Of a stretch of 64,000 bases of DNA, positions 17,617-26,776 are shown one piece after another. Location of the stretch: the NCBI GenBank assembly GCA_900696645.1, contig CAADGV010000026.1:62001-126000 (forward strand). The letters are read 5' to 3'. The notes under the pieces are model-generated. The model was given only the letters and a program-made list of their open reading frames with translations. It was not told the origin of the DNA and made no database searches. A program made the translations under genes and the position numbers. Within the stretch, counting starts at the first letter, position 1. Each line of letters opens with the position of its first letter. The stretch comes from an uncultured Chlorobiota bacterium. Lineage in GTDB: Bacteria > Bacteroidota > Ignavibacteria > UBA10030 > UBA6906.

Positions 17617-19152
17617 ATGAAGAGTAACCGATTGGTCACAGGTGGGAACCTCTTGGTTATGCTTTGTTTTCTGTTTGTGCCGAGGGTGAATGCCCAGACT
17701 TGGGCTCCGCAGATAACCGGCGTTCCTTCGAATTTTTCTGCCGTGAATTTTCTGGATAACCAGGTTGGGTTTCTCAGTGGTTCATCCGGCGTCATCTTCA
17801 AGACAATTGATGCGGGTGCGAATTGGGTTTTGCAATCGTCGGGCACGGGGGCAGATCTTAATGATGGATTTTTCCTGAGTGCAACAACGGGTTGGGTAGT
17901 TGGCCAGAACGGACTTATCATGAAGACTGTCGATGGAGGGAACACGTGGAACACACAAGCCAGCGGCACAACCGCTGCGTTGAAGTTTGTTTTTTTTAAG
18001 GACGCGCAGCATGGCTGGGCTGGCGGTGAAAACGGAACGATTGCAAGAACAACAAATGGAGGCACGATCTGGCATTTGCAACCATCTCCAACGAATGCCA
18101 CTATCACGAGCGGATTCTTCCCGACTCTTCTGGAGAATTATCTTACCTGTGACAATGGTGTCATGTTGCGTTCCGTGGATGGTGGCGTAAACTGGCAACC
18201 GCAATTCATGAACTACCCTTACAATTTAAGATCGGTTTTCTTCCTCTCTTCGGCCATGGGATGGGCGGTGGGTGCGAATGGCCTTCTCAAAAAGACTCAT
18301 GATGGCGGGACTGTTTGGTACATTCATGATGTCGGAACAACGCAGCAACTGAATGCAGTCTTTTTCGTCAACGCCGATACCGGCTGGATTGCCGGAGACG
18401 GCGGGCTCATCAAGATGTCGACAAACGGAGGGCAGTCGTGGTTCACACAGGCATCGGGTACGACAAATAATCTCCGTTCGCTGTACTTCTGCAACAGTCA
18501 TCATGGTTATGCAGCAGGCGACAACAACACGATTCTGGAGTACTCGCTAATTCACGCGGTTCCCGTCCAGCTTGCGAACTTCACTGCCGCAGTAGTGGCG
18601 AATAGTACTGTCAGACTGAACTGGACGACAATAAGCGAAATCAACAACTACGGGTTTGAAGTTGAGCGTGCACCCGAAGTGCCGCAGGGCTTCGTCACGT
18701 TGCCGGGAAGTTTCATACCGGGTCACGGAACCACGAACGAGCCGCGTCATTATACGTACACGGATAATGCCGCTCCAAACGGGCGCCTGTACTACAGGTT
18801 GAAGCAAATGGATCTTGACGGCACAGTCCATTATACCGATCCGGTTTCGGTTGATGTACTGACGGGCGTGGGCGAAGGTTCGCATCCGGTCGCGTATGTT
18901 CTGAAGCAGAACTATCCCAACCCGTTCAACCCTTCAACAACTATTGAGTTCGAAATCCCGGCCTCGGGTTTTGTTACATTGAACCTGTACGATATTTTGG
19001 GTCGCGAGGTGTCATCACTGGTTGGTGAATACATGAGCGCCGGCAGATATGCGAAGAACTTCTCTGCAGCCGGACTGGCAAGCGGCGTCTATTGGTACAA
19101 GTTGACGGCCGGTAGTTTCTCAGAAACGAAGAAACTCATCCTCTCCAAATAA
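17617..19152 (+). CDS. T9SS-sorted Ycf48-like propeller protein
   Basis: A 511-aa secreted protein. AAGCAAGGGGG lies just before the ATG at 17617, and a signal peptide of about 29 aa ends in RVNAQ. Residues about 30-330 contain some seven Ycf48-type repeats (GFLSGSSGVIFKTIDAGANW, WVVGQNGLIMKTVDGGNTWN, and so on), which form a propeller in the photosystem II assembly factor and in many exported FCB-group proteins. A fibronectin-like linker (LNWTTISEINNYGFEVERAP) is followed by NYPNPFNPSTTIEF and a terminal SETKKLILSK (T9SS type A). A strong terminator follows at 19181. The propeller's partner is unknown. Confidence 0.84.
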   Translation: MKSNRLVTGGNLLVMLCFLFVPRVNAQTWAPQITGVPSNFSAVNFLDNQVGFLSGSSGVIFKTIDAGANWVLQSSGTGADLNDGFFLSATTGWVVGQNGLIMKTVDGGNTWNTQASGTTAALKFVFFKDAQHGWAGGENGTIARTTNGGTIWHLQPSPTNATITSGFFPTLLENYLTCDNGVMLRSVDGGVNWQPQFMNYPYNLRSVFFLSSAMGWAVGANGLLKKTHDGGTVWYIHDVGTTQQLNAVFFVNADTGWIAGDGGLIKMSTNGGQSWFTQASGTTNNLRSLYFCNSHHGYAAGDNNTILEYSLIHAVPVQLANFTAAVVANSTVRLNWTTISEINNYGFEVERAPEVPQGFVTLPGSFIPGHGTTNEPRHYTYTDNAAPNGRLYYRLKQMDLDGTVHYTDPVSVDVLTGVGEGSHPVAYVLKQNYPNPFNPSTTIEFEIPASGFVTLNLYDILGREVSSLVGEYMSAGRYAKNFSAAGLASGVYWYKLTAGSFSETKKLILSK

Positions 19153-19180
19153 GTAGTACCGCGTAAAGGGAAGTCTTTAG

Positions 19181-19209
19181 AAGGCGGGCAGCAAATGCCC
19201 GCCTTTTTA
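19181..19209 (+). terminator. Intrinsic terminator after the Ycf48-like cargo gene
   Basis: AAGGCGGGCA / TGCCCGCCTT form a perfect 10-bp stem with a GCAAA loop, running into a T-tract. It lies 28 nt past the stop at 19152. Confidence 0.88.
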
Positions 19210-19288
19210 TTTGATTCACAGCGGTTTTTTCTCTACACTCTTGCAGAGTTTGTGACATGAAGTTCTTTGACTTTAAGAGGTGAGACGT

Positions 19289-21067
19289 ATGATCCTTCGA
19301 TGTGATATCGTCATCAAAGTCCTTTCCTCGATACTTATTGCGTACGTTGCTCAGGCCGCTCCAGGCGTCCTAAGTGTCTCGCCTTCGTCACAATCACTCA
19401 CAGCAGCCCGCAATTCTCCCGTCACCATTTCGTTTAATGTTCCGCTCGACCCGACAAGCGTGAATGCCTCAACAGTGAGCCTGTTTGGACGATGGACAGG
19501 CGTTGTAACAGGTTCTCTCACTCTCGAAGAAAATAATACCCGCATTCGCTTCATACCCTCGACACTTTTTGCCGCCGGCGATATGATATTGGTAACCGTT
19601 TCCAAGGGAATCAGAGATCAATCGGGCAGCAATATGGTGAACGGTTATTCATGGCAGTTCTGGATCCAAACGTTGCCCGGCAATATCAATCTCACCGAAA
19701 TCGGAAGGGTGAACATCCGTCGTCCGGGCGAAGGCCGTATTCAGGCCTACGGCGCCCACGGTTGTGATTTGAACAAGGACGGGTTTTCGGATTTCTTCGT
19801 TCCCAATGAAATCACAAATGATTGCCGCGTGTTTCTCAACAACGGACAGGGCGGCTATTCTTCTTTTGCCGTTCATCCAATACCAAGCGGTTCAAGGCCC
19901 AGCACGAATGATTGCGCCGACTTCAATATGGATGGCAACCCCGACGTGGCAGTAGGGAATTCAACCGGAGACAGCGTTACGATTTTCCTTGGTGATGGAC
20001 TTGGTGGATTTCTTTCGGTAAGAAACTATCGCGCAGCGGGCGGGATACGCGGACTCTCCGTCGGCGACCTGAACGGAGACGGGTATGCCGATATTGTGAC
20101 AGCAAACCGATCAGGAAACAACATCGCCGTTCTGCTTAATAACGGCGACGGAACGTTTGCTCCGAGGGCATTGATCGAAGCGAACGGCAGCGCCGAAACG
20201 GCTTGTGCATTGGCAGATGCAAATGGCGACGGGATTCTCGACCTCTTCGTCGGTGCGTATGCGAGCAGCGAGATTATTCTCCTGCTCGGAAACGGCACCG
20301 GCGGATTTACGTTCTCAAGCAAAGTAGCGGCAGGCGGCAACGGCCCGTGGATGATTGCTGTTGGCGATATGAATGGAGACGGAAAGGTGGATGTTGTTTC
20401 GGCCAACTCGTCATCCAACAATTGTTCGATTGTTGTTGGGGATGGATTGGGAGGGCTTTCGGCGGCGGTTGCTTACACAACGGGAGGATTTCCGATTGCC
20501 ATTGATGTGGGAGATATTGACGGAGACGGTGATTTGGATTTGGTGACAAGCAACTACTCAGGGCGAAACTGGTCTGTTTTCGAGAACACAGGAAACGGAG
20601 TACTGGTAAGCAGGGGAACTCTGTCTGCCGCGATTGCGGGTTCATGTGCAACGCTTCATGACAGGGACAACGACGGCGATCTGGATATGACAGGAATTGA
20701 TGAAGAAGCCGATCTCATATTCCTTTTTGAGAATTCTCCGGCTGTCTCGGTTCATGAATCCCCGTCGCTGCCATCAGGCTTTGCGCTTCTATCCAATTAT
20801 CCCAATCCATTCAATCCAGAAACAGAGATAGTCTTTAATGTACCGATTGCCGCATCGGTGAACATCGCCGTGTACGACCTTCGCGGAAGCCAGATAAAGA
20901 CTCTTCTAAACGAAAGCCGGTCTGCCGGCCGGTATTCTGTTCGCTGGAACGGCAGGAGCGACTCGGGCACCGAGGTTGCAGGCGGCATCTATCTGTGCGC
21001 AATGACGGCAAAGTCAATGGACCTTCCTGCCTTCAGCGCTGTCACGAAGTTGGTGTTAGTCAGGTGA
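19289..21067 (+). CDS. T9SS-sorted FG-GAP/VCBS-repeat protein
   Basis: A 592-aa secreted protein. AGAGGTGA sits 5 nt before the ATG at 19289; a GTG nine bases upstream is the alternative start. After a signal peptide ending near AQAAP, residues about 24-125 form a bacterial Ig-like (Big_5) domain (VSPSSQSLTAARNSPVTISFNVPLD). Six to seven FG-GAP/VCBS repeats follow, with calcium-loop patterns such as DLNKDGFSD, DFNMDGNPD, DLNGDGYAD, DANGDGILD, DMNGDGKVD and DIDGDGDLD, giving an integrin-like propeller. The end has NYPNPFNPETEIVF, a FlgD-like VRWNGRSDSGTEVAGGIY and VTKLVLVR (T9SS type A). A calcium-dependent adhesive role is inferred. Confidence 0.85.
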   Translation: MILRCDIVIKVLSSILIAYVAQAAPGVLSVSPSSQSLTAARNSPVTISFNVPLDPTSVNASTVSLFGRWTGVVTGSLTLEENNTRIRFIPSTLFAAGDMILVTVSKGIRDQSGSNMVNGYSWQFWIQTLPGNINLTEIGRVNIRRPGEGRIQAYGAHGCDLNKDGFSDFFVPNEITNDCRVFLNNGQGGYSSFAVHPIPSGSRPSTNDCADFNMDGNPDVAVGNSTGDSVTIFLGDGLGGFLSVRNYRAAGGIRGLSVGDLNGDGYADIVTANRSGNNIAVLLNNGDGTFAPRALIEANGSAETACALADANGDGILDLFVGAYASSEIILLLGNGTGGFTFSSKVAAGGNGPWMIAVGDMNGDGKVDVVSANSSSNNCSIVVGDGLGGLSAAVAYTTGGFPIAIDVGDIDGDGDLDLVTSNYSGRNWSVFENTGNGVLVSRGTLSAAIAGSCATLHDRDNDGDLDMTGIDEEADLIFLFENSPAVSVHESPSLPSGFALLSNYPNPFNPETEIVFNVPIAASVNIAVYDLRGSQIKTLLNESRSAGRYSVRWNGRSDSGTEVAGGIYLCAMTAKSMDLPAFSAVTKLVLVR

Positions 21068-21273
21068 GTTGTGGAAAAGGTGACCGCCTTTGTCATATTT
21101 GTTCCCCCATGTAGTAATCATTTCTCATTATTGGGAAGTTGTCTCCGGTAGCTGATGCCCGGCATTCAACTTTACTGCCTAATTCCCCGCTTTTCCGCAG
21201 TTTAGAGCCTCGCAACTTGGCACATAACATGAACTCAACAGGGAGGAGTATTCCACCAACGCCGGAGTAGTAC

Positions 21274-22950
21274 ATGCAAATTACACGCACGATAGCGTTC
21301 CGGCTCTTTCTCATAATCGTCTCGGCTCAGACAATCGTGCTGGGGGTGCTGACGTACGCCGTGGTCAGCATTCAGCATTCGCAGTTGATGGAGCATGTTG
21401 AGCTCAGCGCGCAACGGGTAAGCGACATCATTGCGCGTTCAACGCGCCACAGCATGTTGCTGAACAGAAAAGAAGATGTTCAACATATTGTCTCGGCTGT
21501 GGGCGGCGAGCCGGGAATCGAGGGAATCCGGATCTACAACAAAGCAGGTGAAGTGATCTTTGCCACAACGCTTCCGGATATCCATACCGTCGTTGACTTG
21601 AATGCGGAAGCGTGTGTCAGTTGCCATCCGAACCAGCAGTTGCAGACCCCGCATCCGCCGCAAGAAAAACTCTCACGTCTCTTCACCAATCCCAACGGAC
21701 AACGGGTACTCGGATTTATCACGCCGATAAGTAACGAGAAACAATGCTCGGAGGCCGATTGTCATGCTCATCCTGCGAACAAAACCATTCTCGGTGTATT
21801 GGATGTAAAGATGTCGCTAGTACAGGTGGACCAGAGGCTTGAGGCAAACAAGAAAAACTTTCTCTTGCTTAGTCTGGGAGCAACGTTGATTGTGGCCCTT
21901 GCCTCCGGAGGTTTCATCTGGCTCGTTATCAAGCGACCCGTACAGAAGCTTGTTAACGGTATGCAGATGGTATCATCGGGTAACCTTGAACACCGCCTTG
22001 CTCTGCGCTCGCAGGATGAATTCGGACTGCTGGCAACGACATTCAACAAGATGTCGGAAGAACTCGAACGGGCAAGCGACGAGCTGACGTCGTGGTCGAA
22101 CACGCTCGAACTAAAAGTGAAGGAAAAAACCGCCGATCTTGAAAAAGCCCACCGGCAACTGATGCGGGTGGAGAAACTTGCATCGCTCGGCAATCTCTCG
22201 TCGAGTGTCGCTCACGAATTGAATAATCCTCTTGAAGGCATTCTGACATTCTCGAAACTTCTCATCAAGAGAATCAAGAAATCGGCCCTTTCCGAAAATG
22301 AAAAGAAGAACTACTGCAATGAGTTGCAGCTCATGGCTGACGAAGCACAACGATGCGGAAATATCGTCAAGAACTTGCTCGTATTTGCCCGGCAGTCAAG
22401 CGTCTCGATACAAACAGCCCATCTGTCACACATTGTCGATCGATGCGTTCTCCTCATGTCGCATCATGCGAAGATACAGGGAGTGTCGTTGATCAAGGAT
22501 GAGATGAAGGGTGATGACACTGTGGAATGCGACGCGAATCAACTTCAGCAGGCAGTGCTTGCCCTGATTGGCAATGCGGTTGAAGCAATCACGAGCGCTC
22601 ATCCTGATGAGAATTCAGAAGGCAAAGTGGAAATCAGTCTCGACGGTACGCATCCCGATCAGGTTGTGATCCGCGTGCATGACAACGGAATCGGGATGAC
22701 AGATGAAGTCAAGGCACATATTTTTGAACCATTCTTCACAACAAAATCGGAAGGCAAGGGTGTGGGGCTGGGGCTTTCGATTCTCTACGGCATTATCCAG
22801 CGTCACCATGGAAATGTGGAAGTGGAATCGGAAACCGGAAAAGGATCCACCTTTACCCTGATTCTGCCGCGGAAACAACCCGCCAAGGTCCGTGAAGAAC
22901 GAACAACACCAATCGGAACAACACCAATCGAAGGAGTTGGTCATGGATAA
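21274..22950 (+). CDS. Sensor histidine kinase with two c-heme-like motifs
   Basis: A 558-aa membrane sensor kinase. TM1 is at about 8-31, a periplasmic domain at 32-195, TM2 at about 196-218, HAMP at about 220-272, a short coiled coil, then HisKA with SVAHELNNPL (phospho-acceptor His314) and a complete HATPase domain (N-box GNAVEAI, G1 HDNGIGM, GKGVGLGLSI). The periplasmic domain contains CVSCH (114-118), a standard CxxCH heme c site, and CSEADCH (158-164), a CxxxxCH variant. It therefore probably binds one or two covalent hemes and senses redox, NO/CO or oxygen. The stop overlaps the start of the sigma54 activator gene, so the two form a two-component pair. Confidence 0.9.
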   Translation: MQITRTIAFRLFLIIVSAQTIVLGVLTYAVVSIQHSQLMEHVELSAQRVSDIIARSTRHSMLLNRKEDVQHIVSAVGGEPGIEGIRIYNKAGEVIFATTLPDIHTVVDLNAEACVSCHPNQQLQTPHPPQEKLSRLFTNPNGQRVLGFITPISNEKQCSEADCHAHPANKTILGVLDVKMSLVQVDQRLEANKKNFLLLSLGATLIVALASGGFIWLVIKRPVQKLVNGMQMVSSGNLEHRLALRSQDEFGLLATTFNKMSEELERASDELTSWSNTLELKVKEKTADLEKAHRQLMRVEKLASLGNLSSSVAHELNNPLEGILTFSKLLIKRIKKSALSENEKKNYCNELQLMADEAQRCGNIVKNLLVFARQSSVSIQTAHLSHIVDRCVLLMSHHAKIQGVSLIKDEMKGDDTVECDANQLQQAVLALIGNAVEAITSAHPDENSEGKVEISLDGTHPDQVVIRVHDNGIGMTDEVKAHIFEPFFTTKSEGKGVGLGLSILYGIIQRHHGNVEVESETGKGSTFTLILPRKQPAKVREERTTPIGTTPIEGVGHG

Positions 22951-24289
22951 ACGTGAAACCGGAATTCTTGTTGTCGATGATGAATTGATAGTACGTGAAT
23001 CGCTGACGAAATGGTTCCGCGAAGACGGATTCCGTTCCGAAGCGGCGGAAAACGCCGCCGCCGCGCTGCGCAAGCTGCAAAACAGCAACTGGGATATTGC
23101 CCTGGTTGACATCAAGATGCCCGGCATGGACGGCATTGAATTGTTGCAGCGTATGAAGGAGTTGAAGCCGGATATGTCGGTTATTATTATCACGGCGTTT
23201 GCCAGTGTTGATACGGCCGTGAAGGCTTTGAAGATAGGCGCGTATGACTACATCACCAAACCTATTGATCCGGATTATCTTGATCACCTCATCTCGAAAG
23301 CGTTGAATGAGAGAAATCTGCTTCGTGAAAACCTGAAGCTGAAGGATGTCGTCAGCGAGCTTTCCGAGCAGGATGAAATCATCGGTGAGTCGCCCGAAAT
23401 GCAAAAGGTGATGGAGTTGGTGAAGACGGTTGCGCCGACTGACACCACCGTCATGATCCGCGGCGAAAGCGGAACGGGGAAGGAACTTGTGGCGCGGGCG
23501 ATTCACAATCACAGCACGAGAAAGTTCTTCCCTATTGTCACGGTGAATTGCGGCGCTTTGACCGAAACGTTGCTGGAGAGTGAACTGTTCGGCCATGAAA
23601 AGGGGGCCTTCACCGGTGCGCAGTACCGGCGCAAGGGGAAAGTTGAGCTTGCAGACGGAGGAACCCTCTTTCTTGATGAGATCGGGAATATCAGCCCGAA
23701 AACGCAAATGGATTTGCTGCGTGTTATTGAAACGAAACAGTTCATGAGGGTGGGGGGAAGTGAGATCATCCGCTCGGATTTTCGCATTATTTGCGCGACC
23801 AACCGCGACCTCGAAGTGGCCGTGAAAGATGGAAGCTTCCGGGAAGATTTGTACTACCGGCTCAACGTTTTTACGATTCCCTTGCCGCCGTTGCGGGCAC
23901 GGAAGGGTGATGTTGCCAAACTCGCACACTACTTCCTTGAGAAATACTCGAAGGCAATGGGCAAGCCGAAACACGGTTTCACTGCTGATGCGATGCACGC
24001 GTTGAAAGCATACGATTGGCCGGGTAACGTTCGCGAGCTGGAGAATGCCATCGAGCGGGCGGTTGTAATTAGTGCGTGCCCCACTATCGAAAAGCATGAT
24101 CTTCCCATGCAAACCCGTTCAACTCAGCAGGCGAACGGCAAACGCCTTGAGGATATTGAGAAGAAGCACATTGAGGAAATCCTTAACGAAACCGGCTGGA
24201 ATATCAGCCGCAGCGCCGGGATCCTCGATATCGACAGGGTAACCCTCTACCACAAAATTGAGAAATTCGGCCTGAAGCGGAATCAATGA
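22943..24289 (+). CDS. NtrC-family sigma54-dependent response regulator
   Basis: A 448-aa response regulator. The receiver has the acidic pair D12-D13, phospho-acceptor D56 (ALVDIKMPGMDG) and a conserved Lys in YITKP. The AAA+ domain carries Walker A GESGTGKE and the sigma54-contacting GAFTGA loop. A Fis-type helix-turn-helix ends the protein (NISRSAGILDIDRVTLYHKIEKFGL). The ATG at 22943 has AAGGAG 6 nt upstream and overlaps the kinase stop by 8 nt, a sign of translational coupling; the longer frame inside the kinase gene is rejected. It should activate sigma54 promoters when phosphorylated by the heme-type kinase. Its targets are not visible here. Confidence 0.94.
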   Translation: MDKRETGILVVDDELIVRESLTKWFREDGFRSEAAENAAAALRKLQNSNWDIALVDIKMPGMDGIELLQRMKELKPDMSVIIITAFASVDTAVKALKIGAYDYITKPIDPDYLDHLISKALNERNLLRENLKLKDVVSELSEQDEIIGESPEMQKVMELVKTVAPTDTTVMIRGESGTGKELVARAIHNHSTRKFFPIVTVNCGALTETLLESELFGHEKGAFTGAQYRRKGKVELADGGTLFLDEIGNISPKTQMDLLRVIETKQFMRVGGSEIIRSDFRIICATNRDLEVAVKDGSFREDLYYRLNVFTIPLPPLRARKGDVAKLAHYFLEKYSKAMGKPKHGFTADAMHALKAYDWPGNVRELENAIERAVVISACPTIEKHDLPMQTRSTQQANGKRLEDIEKKHIEEILNETGWNISRSAGILDIDRVTLYHKIEKFGLKRNQ

Positions 24290-24828
24290 GAGCAATCCAT
24301 CTGCTTCCCGTCGGCGATGTGAAGCACGAGTTGATCGTTGATCTGAAGAACCGGTTGCAGATTACCTTTCATGCCGATGCGCTGATTCTGAATTCCGGTT
24401 TCGACGCCCGGCAGTTCTATGACGAACAACGCGGGCAATACAATTCCACCTCAATAATTCGTTATTTGAAGGAAACAACCGGCGGGCACGTCGGGAAACG
24501 CAGCAAAGCGTATCTCGCAATCACCTCGCATGATTTGTTCATTCCGATTCTGACATATGTGTTCGGGGAGGCGGAATTGGCTGGCGGGGTTGCTGTCGCT
24601 TCATACTATCGCCTGCAAAATGAACTCTACGGGCTTCAACCCGACAAGCAACTTCTGATCGACCGGTTGACCAAAGAAGCAATTCATGAACTCGGGCACG
24701 CTTTCGGACTCGTGCATTGCCAAACGCAGGAATGTGTCATGCACACATCAACGTATGTCGAAGATATTGATTTGAAGACTGACGCCTTTTGCCGGGTATG
24801 TTCCACACTCCTCAAAAACTATCGCTGA
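24286..24828 (+). CDS. Archaemetzincin-family zinc metalloprotease
   Basis: A 180-aa predicted zinc protease. The archaemetzincin signature is complete: HELGHAFGLVHC at 134-145 with zinc ligands H134, H138 and H144 and catalytic E135, then C150, M152, and a second zinc site with C145, C150, C169 and C172 (CRVC). Length matches archaeal/bacterial AmzA. No signal peptide is seen, so it is cytoplasmic. Its ATG overlaps the stop of the sigma54 activator in ATGA, so it is translated with the two-component pair. Physiological substrates of the family are poorly known; coupling to a heme-type sensor system is unusual. Confidence 0.92.
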   Translation: MRAIHLLPVGDVKHELIVDLKNRLQITFHADALILNSGFDARQFYDEQRGQYNSTSIIRYLKETTGGHVGKRSKAYLAITSHDLFIPILTYVFGEAELAGGVAVASYYRLQNELYGLQPDKQLLIDRLTKEAIHELGHAFGLVHCQTQECVMHTSTYVEDIDLKTDAFCRVCSTLLKNYR

Positions 24829-24855
24829 AGGAGTCCCGGCAAAGTTGAACCATCC

Positions 24856-25560
24856 CTAACTTCTTCCGTAGAATTCCTCTCCTTCAACATTTTCACCGCG
24901 AGTCGCAACAGTTGACGCGGCCAACTCTTGATTCGATTGTGCCAGATTGGAGATCTTCGCAATCACATCAGTTGGTTCGTGCGGTACGCCGTCGACACCC
25001 GTCATGGACTCGTGTACGATCTTCTGTGCCTGATAGGCTTTGATATCGTTGATGGTCTTGTGAACACGTTGAAGGGACGAGTCAATTCGATCGAGCCAAC
25101 CGGTGGTGTCCGGATCGTTCTCGTACTTGCGGTAGAGGGTTTGAGAACTGACCGAAATGATTGCAAGGGGATTGTTGATGTTGTCTTGCAACAACGAAGT
25201 GATTTCGTCGAGAACCTGCAATTTCGTCCGCTGGCGGTCGAATTCAAGCTGGACCTTCTGCCGGTATTCTTCCTGCTCGCGGACTTGCTTCCGGTATTTC
25301 TGTAATTGGATGACGACAACTGCCGTGATCCACAGGAGAATCATCGAATCGAATTGCAGCACGAAATCGAAAAACCCCGTCGTCGATTCTCTGCTCCGCA
25401 AGAAATTGTATGAACTGAGCAGAAAGTAGAGATAGATGACAACTCCGGAAACGATAATCGAGTACTTGTCGATGAAGACAAGAAATCTCGTGTGAGCGCT
25501 TGCCATGTGTGATTCATATTTCCCCCCCTTTTTGAATTGCGCCAACAGCTCCTTGATCAT
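24856..25560 (-). CDS. Membrane protein with HisKA-like domain lacking the phospho-His
   Basis: A 234-aa protein from the ATG at 25560 (GAGG 6 nt upstream); the conserved core starts at the ATG at 25506. Two membrane helices flank a short loop (FIDKYSIIVSGVVIYLYFLL and FDSMILLWITAVVVIQL), followed by a coiled coil and a segment like the dimerisation helices of histidine kinases. There the usual A-H-E-x-N-N-P-L box reads QDNINNPL, so Asp replaces His. No ATPase domain follows, and the tail is polar. The protein at 30433-30969 is a gap-free paralog over the same core. I infer a pseudokinase-like membrane scaffold or dimer partner. It is convergent with the archaemetzincin gene (27-nt gap). Confidence 0.6.
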   Translation of the reverse strand: MIKELLAQFKKGGKYESHMASAHTRFLVFIDKYSIIVSGVVIYLYFLLSSYNFLRSRESTTGFFDFVLQFDSMILLWITAVVVIQLQKYRKQVREQEEYRQKVQLEFDRQRTKLQVLDEITSLLQDNINNPLAIISVSSQTLYRKYENDPDTTGWLDRIDSSLQRVHKTINDIKAYQAQKIVHESMTGVDGVPHEPTDVIAKISNLAQSNQELAASTVATRGENVEGEEFYGRS

Positions 25561-25666
25561 GGAATGCCTCATTAATGTAACACGTTGTCGATGCTGCAAA
25601 TATAGCAATGGTGAGAAGAAGAAACAACGATTGCGGCGTGAATCTCGAACAGGGAATGTGAAAGGG

Positions 25667-26776
25667 CTACTTAGTTTGTTTTTGTTGAAGTGTAGCGTCC
25701 CAACCAGCCGGCAGCGTGAAGATGATTAGTTTATCGCGGAGATGAACAACCAGTGAATCGGGCGTCGGCGTCTCGGCAACAATCTGAGCAAGGGCTTGTT
25801 CGTCGAGAAGTTGATCGAGATAGAGTGTGATGTGAGTTGTGTTGCCGATCTGCTCGACGCGGGCTGGAACATTCTGTGAACCGACCGCCTGTTGGTGAAC
25901 CTGCGCGGGAGGCAGTGTCTGAATTGGTTGCTGTCTGAATCGGAATTCCATTGACTGTAATCTTGTACGATGTGTCGGATCAGGTTTGGCCACACGTTTT
26001 GCAGCCGCATCAAGTTGGCGTGTTTTGTTCTGTTCTGCTGGTGACTCAACATGTGCCGGTTCAGCATTGCTAACCATTGTCTTTGGACGCGGAACTGCAA
26101 TGCCCTGCAGCCATACTCCGCCTTCGCCCGCCACAACACCGCCCGACTCCACCATTGCAAGATCGCTTTCACCGGAAGTCGCTACCCGACCGGCGCGGGC
26201 CTGCATTTGCAGGCTCTTTGATTCAGCAGCGATTTGCTTTTCATCCTTACTTGTCTTCTCAATGGCTGTGGAGGGAGGTTTCGCGGCTATCGCAGGTCGT
26301 GCCGGCTCGCTTTCCTTATCGCGCAGCGTGCGAGGTTCGGCCCCGGATTGTGGTTGAGATTGAAGTTCAGGCGGCTTGTCCGAAGGCGAAGTACTTTCTG
26401 TGAGCGCTGAATCGGAGGCTGAAGGAAGAACCACCACAACGTCCGTGGAAATCTCAAGCGACTGGAACCAACGATTGTAGATTCCGACGCTTGTAATAAT
26501 CACAACTAACGCGGCCGCGCTGATGATGTGAACCCACGGAGTTCTCGTCTCCGGCAGAGTCCCGACCTTTTGCTTCAGTCGCGCCTTGAATGCCTCACGC
26601 CCGCTCCGACGGATTCCTGCGATAAGCAACTGTTCACGACGAACAGCCTTCTTGCACACTTCACAAATACGAAGGTGATCTTCGAGTTCGTTGCGTTCTT
26701 CGGGATTGAGTTCGTTCAGAATGAAACGCTCGATCAATTCGCCATCATCGGTCCAATGGGTCTCGTCTGTTTGCAT
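25667..26776 (-). CDS. Anti-sigma factor with zinc-binding N-terminus
   Basis: A 369-aa single-pass membrane protein. The N-terminal cytoplasmic region has ELEDHLRICEVCKKAV (HxxxCxxC), the zinc anti-sigma (ZAS) motif. A membrane helix lies at about 84-101 (VHIISAAALVVIITSVGIY). The long outer region (about 110-369) is Ser/Thr/Pro/Gln-rich and low in complexity. A folded C-terminal domain ends the protein, with TTHITLYLDQLLDEQALAQIV and PDSLVVHLRDKLIIFTLP. The start codon overlaps the stop of the ECF sigma gene by 1 nt (TAATG), the typical sigma/anti-sigma coupling. It should hold the sigma factor inactive until an envelope signal arrives. Confidence 0.82.
   Translation of the reverse strand: MQTDETHWTDDGELIERFILNELNPEERNELEDHLRICEVCKKAVRREQLLIAGIRRSGREAFKARLKQKVGTLPETRTPWVHIISAAALVVIITSVGIYNRWFQSLEISTDVVVVLPSASDSALTESTSPSDKPPELQSQPQSGAEPRTLRDKESEPARPAIAAKPPSTAIEKTSKDEKQIAAESKSLQMQARAGRVATSGESDLAMVESGGVVAGEGGVWLQGIAVPRPKTMVSNAEPAHVESPAEQNKTRQLDAAAKRVAKPDPTHRTRLQSMEFRFRQQPIQTLPPAQVHQQAVGSQNVPARVEQIGNTTHITLYLDQLLDEQALAQIVAETPTPDSLVVHLRDKLIIFTLPAGWDATLQQKQTK

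Noticed and set aside
22853-24112. Long 419-codon open frame on the minus strand
   Set aside because: It lies wholly inside the sigma54 activator gene on the other strand, whose domains are complete; the antisense translation has no recognisable domain.
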